DNA from: Accumulibacter sp.
GTDB taxonomy: Bacteria > Pseudomonadota > Gammaproteobacteria > Burkholderiales > Rhodocyclaceae
Direction of reading: 5' to 3'
Assembly (NCBI GenBank): GCA_031276375.1
Contig: JAISNE010000156.1
Coordinates: forward strand, 1-5,674
DNA length: 5,674 nucleotides
The notes beneath the pieces are model-generated. The model was not told the origin of the DNA, searched no databases, and saw only the letters and a program-made list of their open reading frames with translations. Shown piece after piece: positions 5,574 to 5,674 of the stretch. How positions within the stretch are numbered: the stretch's first letter is position 1; the number at the start of each line of letters is the position of its first letter. The position numbers and the translations under genes were made by a program.

Positions 5574-5590
5574 CAATATTCGTATTATTG
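5574..5590. promoter_or_regulatory. A/T-rich inverted repeat upstream of the AEC gene
   Basis: CAATA and TATTG arms flank a seven-base TTCGTAT centre. It sits just upstream of the candidate AEC start codons in an A/T-rich patch, where a promoter or operator would be expected. No convincing -35/-10 pair was found, so this is a weak suggestion. Confidence 0.25.
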
Positions 5591-5674
5591 GCCGACAAAG
5601 TTGATTGAGAGGATGCTTGCGTTTTCGGAGCTTGAAGTTACTCATCTTTCTTTTGACGCCGCGCGGGTTGCGCT
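5585..5674. other. Unresolved right edge; possible partial gene
   Basis: Several short frames run off the window. On the plus strand an ATG at 5613 preceded by GAGAGG opens MLAFSELEVTHLSFDAARVA; its beginning vaguely recalls a LysR-type regulator, but the rest does not. On the minus strand a frame ending at a stop at 5638 gives a basic tail AQPARRQKKDE, which would fit the end of an upstream gene, and another ends at 5642 (SATRAASKER). Nothing here is long enough to choose between them. Confidence 0.25.

Noticed and set aside
1..5674. CRISPR array, tRNA, rRNA or prophage genes
   Set aside because: No regularly spaced direct repeats, cloverleaf or phage-type gene was recognised on either strand.

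Overview
The window looks like accessory or peripheral-metabolism DNA from a Gram-negative bacterium, most likely a proteobacterium. This is inference. The reasons are a moderately high G+C coding style, KdgT-family and AEC-family permeases, an IS1-family transposase tail, and a 'GTCATTCCCGCG…' palindromic repeat of the dRS3-like type scattered through many proteobacterial genomes. I cannot name a genus. Coding density drops at the left edge and in the 3.9-4.65 kb stretch, which hold mobile or repetitive debris.

Layout. Positions 1-280 (+) hold the C-terminal end of an IS1-family transposase. Positions 333-3889 (all on the minus strand, read right to left) hold a compact three-gene catabolic operon: a KdgT-family permease, a DUF1537 four-carbon acid sugar kinase (DtnK type), and a PdxA-like 4-phosphate dehydrogenase (PdxA2 type). 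The operon has a readable sigma70-like promoter (3925-3953) and a 21-bp palindromic operator candidate (3902-3922) between the -10 box and the ribosome binding site. Positions 3954-4648 carry no convincing full gene; they hold one arm of a long inverted repeat, a dRS3-like hairpin repeat, and a very short well-initiated ORF that may be a broken gene start. Positions 4649-5551 (-) encode an AEC-family permease with an oddly placed start. The last 90 bases are an unresolved edge.

How the genes work together. Kinase plus PdxA-like enzyme, without the dehydrogenase/decarboxylase/isomerase set of the L-threonate and D-erythronate routes, matches the described D-threonate pathway. The permease would import the acid sugar, the kinase would make D-threonate 4-phosphate, and the PdxA2-type enzyme would oxidise it with decarboxylation to dihydroxyacetone phosphate, which enters glycolysis. 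The substrate is inferred from gene content, not proven.

The most unusual structure is a 46-bp inverted repeat (292-337 and 4010-4055, 44 of 46 positions matching) that brackets the whole operon together with its promoter. The left arm supplies the stop codon of the last gene and abuts the transposase remnant. This suggests the operon may be, or may once have been, a mobilised 3.76-kb cassette.
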